From: VRUE01 sp036376775
Lineage (GTDB): Bacteria > Actinomycetota > Thermoleophilia > Solirubrobacterales > 70-9
Direction: 5' to 3'
NCBI GenBank assembly: GCA_036376775.1
Contig: DASUZP010000036.1
Coordinates: 1 to 6,902 of the forward strand
DNA length: 6,902 nt
How positions within the stretch are numbered: position 1 is the stretch's first letter; the number at the start of each line of letters is the position of its first letter. The notes beneath the pieces are model-generated. The model saw only the letters and a list, made by a program, of their open reading frames with translations, had not been told where the DNA came from and did no database searches. A program made the position numbers and the translations under genes. Below, piece by piece: positions 6,759 to 6,902 of this stretch.

Positions 6759-6902
6759 GAGGTCCGGTCGTCCTCCGCGTGAATTGATGTCGCACGGGCC
6801 CTGCGGGCCCTTTGCGACGGAGTTGGTGCGCGGCTTTGCCGCGCGGAAGACAGATTGCATATCGCCGCTTCGCGACATTCCCACGGAGGACGACCGGACC
6901 TC
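6759..6902. repeat. 144-nt palindromic non-coding element with 19-bp terminal inverted repeats
   Basis: The outer arms gaggtccggtcgtcctccg (6759-6777) and its exact reverse complement (6884-6902) enclose 106 nt. Inside are two strong hairpins: gggccc 6796-6801 with gggccc 6805-6810 (loop tgc), and gcgcggc 6828-6834 with gccgcgc 6838-6844 (loop ttt). The first can be lengthened by gtcgca 6789-6794 with tgcgac 6813-6818. A different pairing, atgtcgc 6787-6793 with gcgacat 6872-6878, would instead close a large multibranch structure. No coding potential is convincing, and no T-run follows either arm inside the window. It may be a MITE-like or REP-like interspersed repeat, a structured 5' leader of the operon, or a terminator region of the gene beyond 6902. 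The right arm ends at the window edge, so the true outer boundary is unknown. Confidence 0.7.

Noticed and set aside
6850..6870. Possible minus-strand -10 element (TATGCA) for the operon
   Set aside because: No reasonable -35 partner was seen at the right spacing, and the AT-rich patch lies inside the palindromic element, so a promoter call would be a guess.
6564..6884. A 106-codon minus-strand frame crossing the palindromic element and the start of the M20 gene
   Set aside because: It overlaps the M20 coding sequence in another frame, has no motif, and its upstream half is made of the inverted-repeat hairpins.

Overview
The window is very GC-rich, almost fully coding, and every convincing gene lies on the minus strand. 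The near-exclusive G/C third positions, an LCP-family wall ligase, and an archaeal/actinobacterial-type bifunctional phosphoglucose/phosphomannose isomerase suggest a high-GC actinobacterium, possibly of the Thermoleophilia (Solirubrobacterales/Gaiellales) type. The phylum is an inference from gene content; no rRNA or species marker is present.

Read in the direction of transcription (right to left): 6759-6902 is a non-coding, highly palindromic element closed by a perfect 19-bp inverted repeat that ends exactly at the window edge. It is followed by a tight five-gene cluster: an M20 metallopeptidase/deacylase (5651-6739), a membrane-anchored LytR-CpsA-Psr (LCP) protein with an extra C-terminal domain (4021-5640), UDP-glucose 6-dehydrogenase (2711-4024), a mannose-1-phosphate guanylyltransferase-like nucleotidyltransferase (1723-2706) and a bifunctional PGI/PMI (740-1720). 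Junctions are +10 nt, a 4-nt ATGA overlap, +4 nt and +2 nt, so co-transcription and translational coupling are likely. After a 102-nt gap holding a 12-bp-stem hairpin comes the 5' part of S-adenosylhomocysteine hydrolase (ahcY, 1-637), which runs out of the window.

The four middle genes make biochemical sense together. PGI/PMI converts fructose-6-phosphate to mannose-6-phosphate, the nucleotidyltransferase makes GDP-mannose (or a similar NDP-sugar), and the dehydrogenase makes UDP-glucuronate. The LCP protein would attach a finished glycopolymer to the cell wall. A phosphomannomutase, needed between PMI and the guanylyltransferase, is not in the window, and neither are glycosyltransferases. 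The cluster therefore looks like precursor supply plus a final ligase for a mannose- and/or uronate-containing surface polymer. ahcY belongs to the methyl cycle and may be a separate transcription unit.

No tRNA, rRNA, CRISPR array, transposase or convincing plus-strand gene was seen. The long plus-strand open frames are antisense shadows of GC-rich genes. Apart from the two palindromic non-coding elements and the extended LCP protein, this is an ordinary metabolic and cell-envelope region.
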